Assembly (NCBI RefSeq): GCF_021261315.1
Contig: NZ_JAJSAX010000001.1
Location: 496,001-560,000, forward strand
Direction of reading: 5' to 3'
From: Epilithonimonas sp. JDS
Lineage (GTDB): Bacteria > Bacteroidota > Bacteroidia > Flavobacteriales > Weeksellaceae
DNA length: 64,000 nucleotides
The notes under the pieces are model-generated. The model was not told the DNA's origin and ran no database searches. It saw only the letters and a program-made list of their open reading frames with translations. This document shows positions 62,833 to 64,000 of the stretch, piece by piece (the stretch's first letter is position 1; each line of letters starts with the position of its first letter). The position numbers and the translations under genes were made by a program.

Positions 62833-64000
62833 TTAAAATGGTTGCCAAACAAATGTTGAAGCTCCATTTCTTCTACAGCCATAAAAATTCCCAACATTCG
62901 TAGATGTGTTTAGCCAATAGATAATATTACCCTCGGTATTACTATTGCATTCGGATTTGAGAGTTGTATTTGTAGGGGAAATTGTAGTTCCAGTACTAGC
63001 ATTAATATTTAACCCTTTATTAAGATATAAGTCTGCTTCATTTCTCGGATTTCCTATACCACCACCATCTTTGTCTGTAGGTGGTGTAATATTAATACCT
63101 ACCACTGATGAACCTGCAAGCGCATTACCTGCAGCATCTGTATCACTGGAAAAGATATGACTTGCATTAGAATATAGAGAAAAACCACTTTTTGCCAGCC
63201 CCCCTGCTACACCAATATACATTGACCCGGTACCAAAAGCCTCTGGCGGAGTACTTGCAGGATTGTTAGTTCCTCCGAAAGCGAAGCCATTTGAGCTTAC
63301 TTTCAAACCAGATCCAATTGCCCAACCACCTGAAGTATTATTAGAGAAACCAAACGAAAATCCAGCATTACCATAATTATATCTACCAATAGCGTAAGAT
63401 CCTGTTCCGGATAACACTTGTGCAATATCTCCTGCACCACCGTCTACAAATGAGTAACCGTTTTTAAATCCAATTGCTGTAGCACCTCCACTAGGAATAT
63501 TACCGGTTCCTATGGCTGTAGATAAAAAGTTACCAGATCCTGTTGCTGTATTATCTTTACCTAAAGCAATATTAGAAGCTGTACCGTTCACTGCATTGTT
63601 GTTTCCCCAAGCAATAGAGGCATTGGCAGCTTTGTTACCACCTTTCAAATTACCTTTGGAATCAAGTACAGCGTGGGTCGCTCCGCCTGTCACTACCACC
63701 AGATCGTCACTAGGTGATTTTGTACCAAGGAAATTGGCTGATGCTGGAGCTGAGCCCAACACTTCCGTTGTTGTACTAATTTCATCTTCCGTATTCCCTG
63801 TTACATGCCAATCATTTGATTGAGATCCGCCGCCCATTTTTATCCATTTGTTGGCAGGAAAACTGAAATAGTAATAACCTTCTGATAATACATCAACAGT
63901 CTGTCCTGCAGGTGCGGAGTCCGCAGCTGTAACATAGACTATAGCGCCATTCTGATCGGTTCCGTAGGACGTTTTCGCTCTCAGCAAATCTCCTGTAATC
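62833..64000 (-). CDS. surface repeat protein with YadA-head-like repeats, 5' end outside the window
   Basis: The frame continues to the window edge (ITGDLLRAKTSYGTDQNG), so the N-terminus is missing. The middle has short repeats of the type AIGxxNxA/ALGKDNTATGS that resemble the left-handed beta-roll of YadA-type adhesin heads. Others include STAIGTGNIPSGGATAIGF and GSYAIGRYNYGNAGFSFGF. No sorting domain ends the protein; its C-terminus, GCRRNGASTFVWQPF, instead resembles tail-fibre-like or flavobacterial surface proteins. Co-transcription with the T9SS gene at 60217 is likely. Confidence 0.7.
   Translation of the reverse strand, partial: ITGDLLRAKTSYGTDQNGAIVYVTAADSAPAGQTVDVLSEGYYYFSFPANKWIKMGGGSQSNDWHVTGNTEDEISTTTEVLGSAPASANFLGTKSPSDDLVVVTGGATHAVLDSKGNLKGGNKAANASIAWGNNNAVNGTASNIALGKDNTATGSGNFLSTAIGTGNIPSGGATAIGFKNGYSFVDGGAGDIAQVLSGTGSYAIGRYNYGNAGFSFGFSNNTSGGWAIGSGLKVSSNGFAFGGTNNPASTPPEAFGTGSMYIGVAGGLAKSGFSLYSNASHIFSSDTDAAGNALAGSSVVGINITPPTDKDGGGIGNPRNEADLYLNKGLNINASTGTTISPTNTTLKSECNSNTEGNIIYWLNTSTNVGNFYGCRRNGASTFVWQPF

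Overview
The window is bacterial and A+T-rich, and it looks like a member of the Bacteroidota, most probably a Chryseobacterium/Epilithonimonas-type flavobacterium (Weeksellaceae). Four proteins carry type IX secretion C-terminal sorting domains. Many genes have the Bacteroidota promoter -7 element TAnnTTTG, and the gene types (DUF3467, KTSC-type J protein, YpdA, RND/TolC cassette, RmuC, DUF1573) are typical of the group. The genus is inferred from recall, not from a search. No rRNA or tRNA gene, insertion sequence or CRISPR array was recognised.

Layout. 1-9.4 kb: the end of a FabH-like gene, a FabI-like reductase, two Gfo/Idh/MocA oxidoreductases, an A+T-rich M23 peptidase, a type II restriction-modification pair (PD-(D/E)XK nuclease and D12-class adenine methyltransferase), 3-hydroxyacyl-CoA dehydrogenase and a polytopic membrane protein. 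9.6-18 kb: a J-domain protein, a TetR-TolC-adaptor-RND efflux operon with a well-defined promoter/operator, and an rRNA C5-methyltransferase. 18-31 kb: secreted T9SS proteins, a ferredoxin reductase/ferredoxin pair, a lipocalin, CbpA/CbpM, YpdA, an L,D-transpeptidase and an aldehyde dehydrogenase. 31-42.4 kb: mainly housekeeping genes (HD hydrolase, alpha/beta hydrolase, sugar kinase, valS, PPK2, rmuC, hemB). 42.4-47.6 kb: cell-envelope proteins, an alcohol dehydrogenase and an NPP-type phosphodiesterase. 47.7-51 kb: an accessory-looking island with a winged-helix-like/TPR-like protein, divergent from an IRG-like (interferon-inducible-type) GTPase and a uracil-DNA-glycosylase-fold-like protein. 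51.2-59.8 kb: rpoB, rpoC and a DUF3467 gene. 60.2-64 kb: a T9SS/thrombospondin-repeat protein and a YadA-head-like repeat protein cut by the window edge.

The two most interesting non-routine signals are these. (1) Five copies of a dispersed element have conserved ends of about 20-25 nt that enclose a variable A/T-armed hairpin. Two apparent subfamilies align to each other, and the element could be a structured RNA family. (2) The IRG-like GTPase plus UDG-like protein cassette has a regulator-like gene diverging from it. Antisense reading frames inside the real genes were treated as shadows. Starts were moved inward where a signal peptide, lipobox or conserved N-terminus required it.
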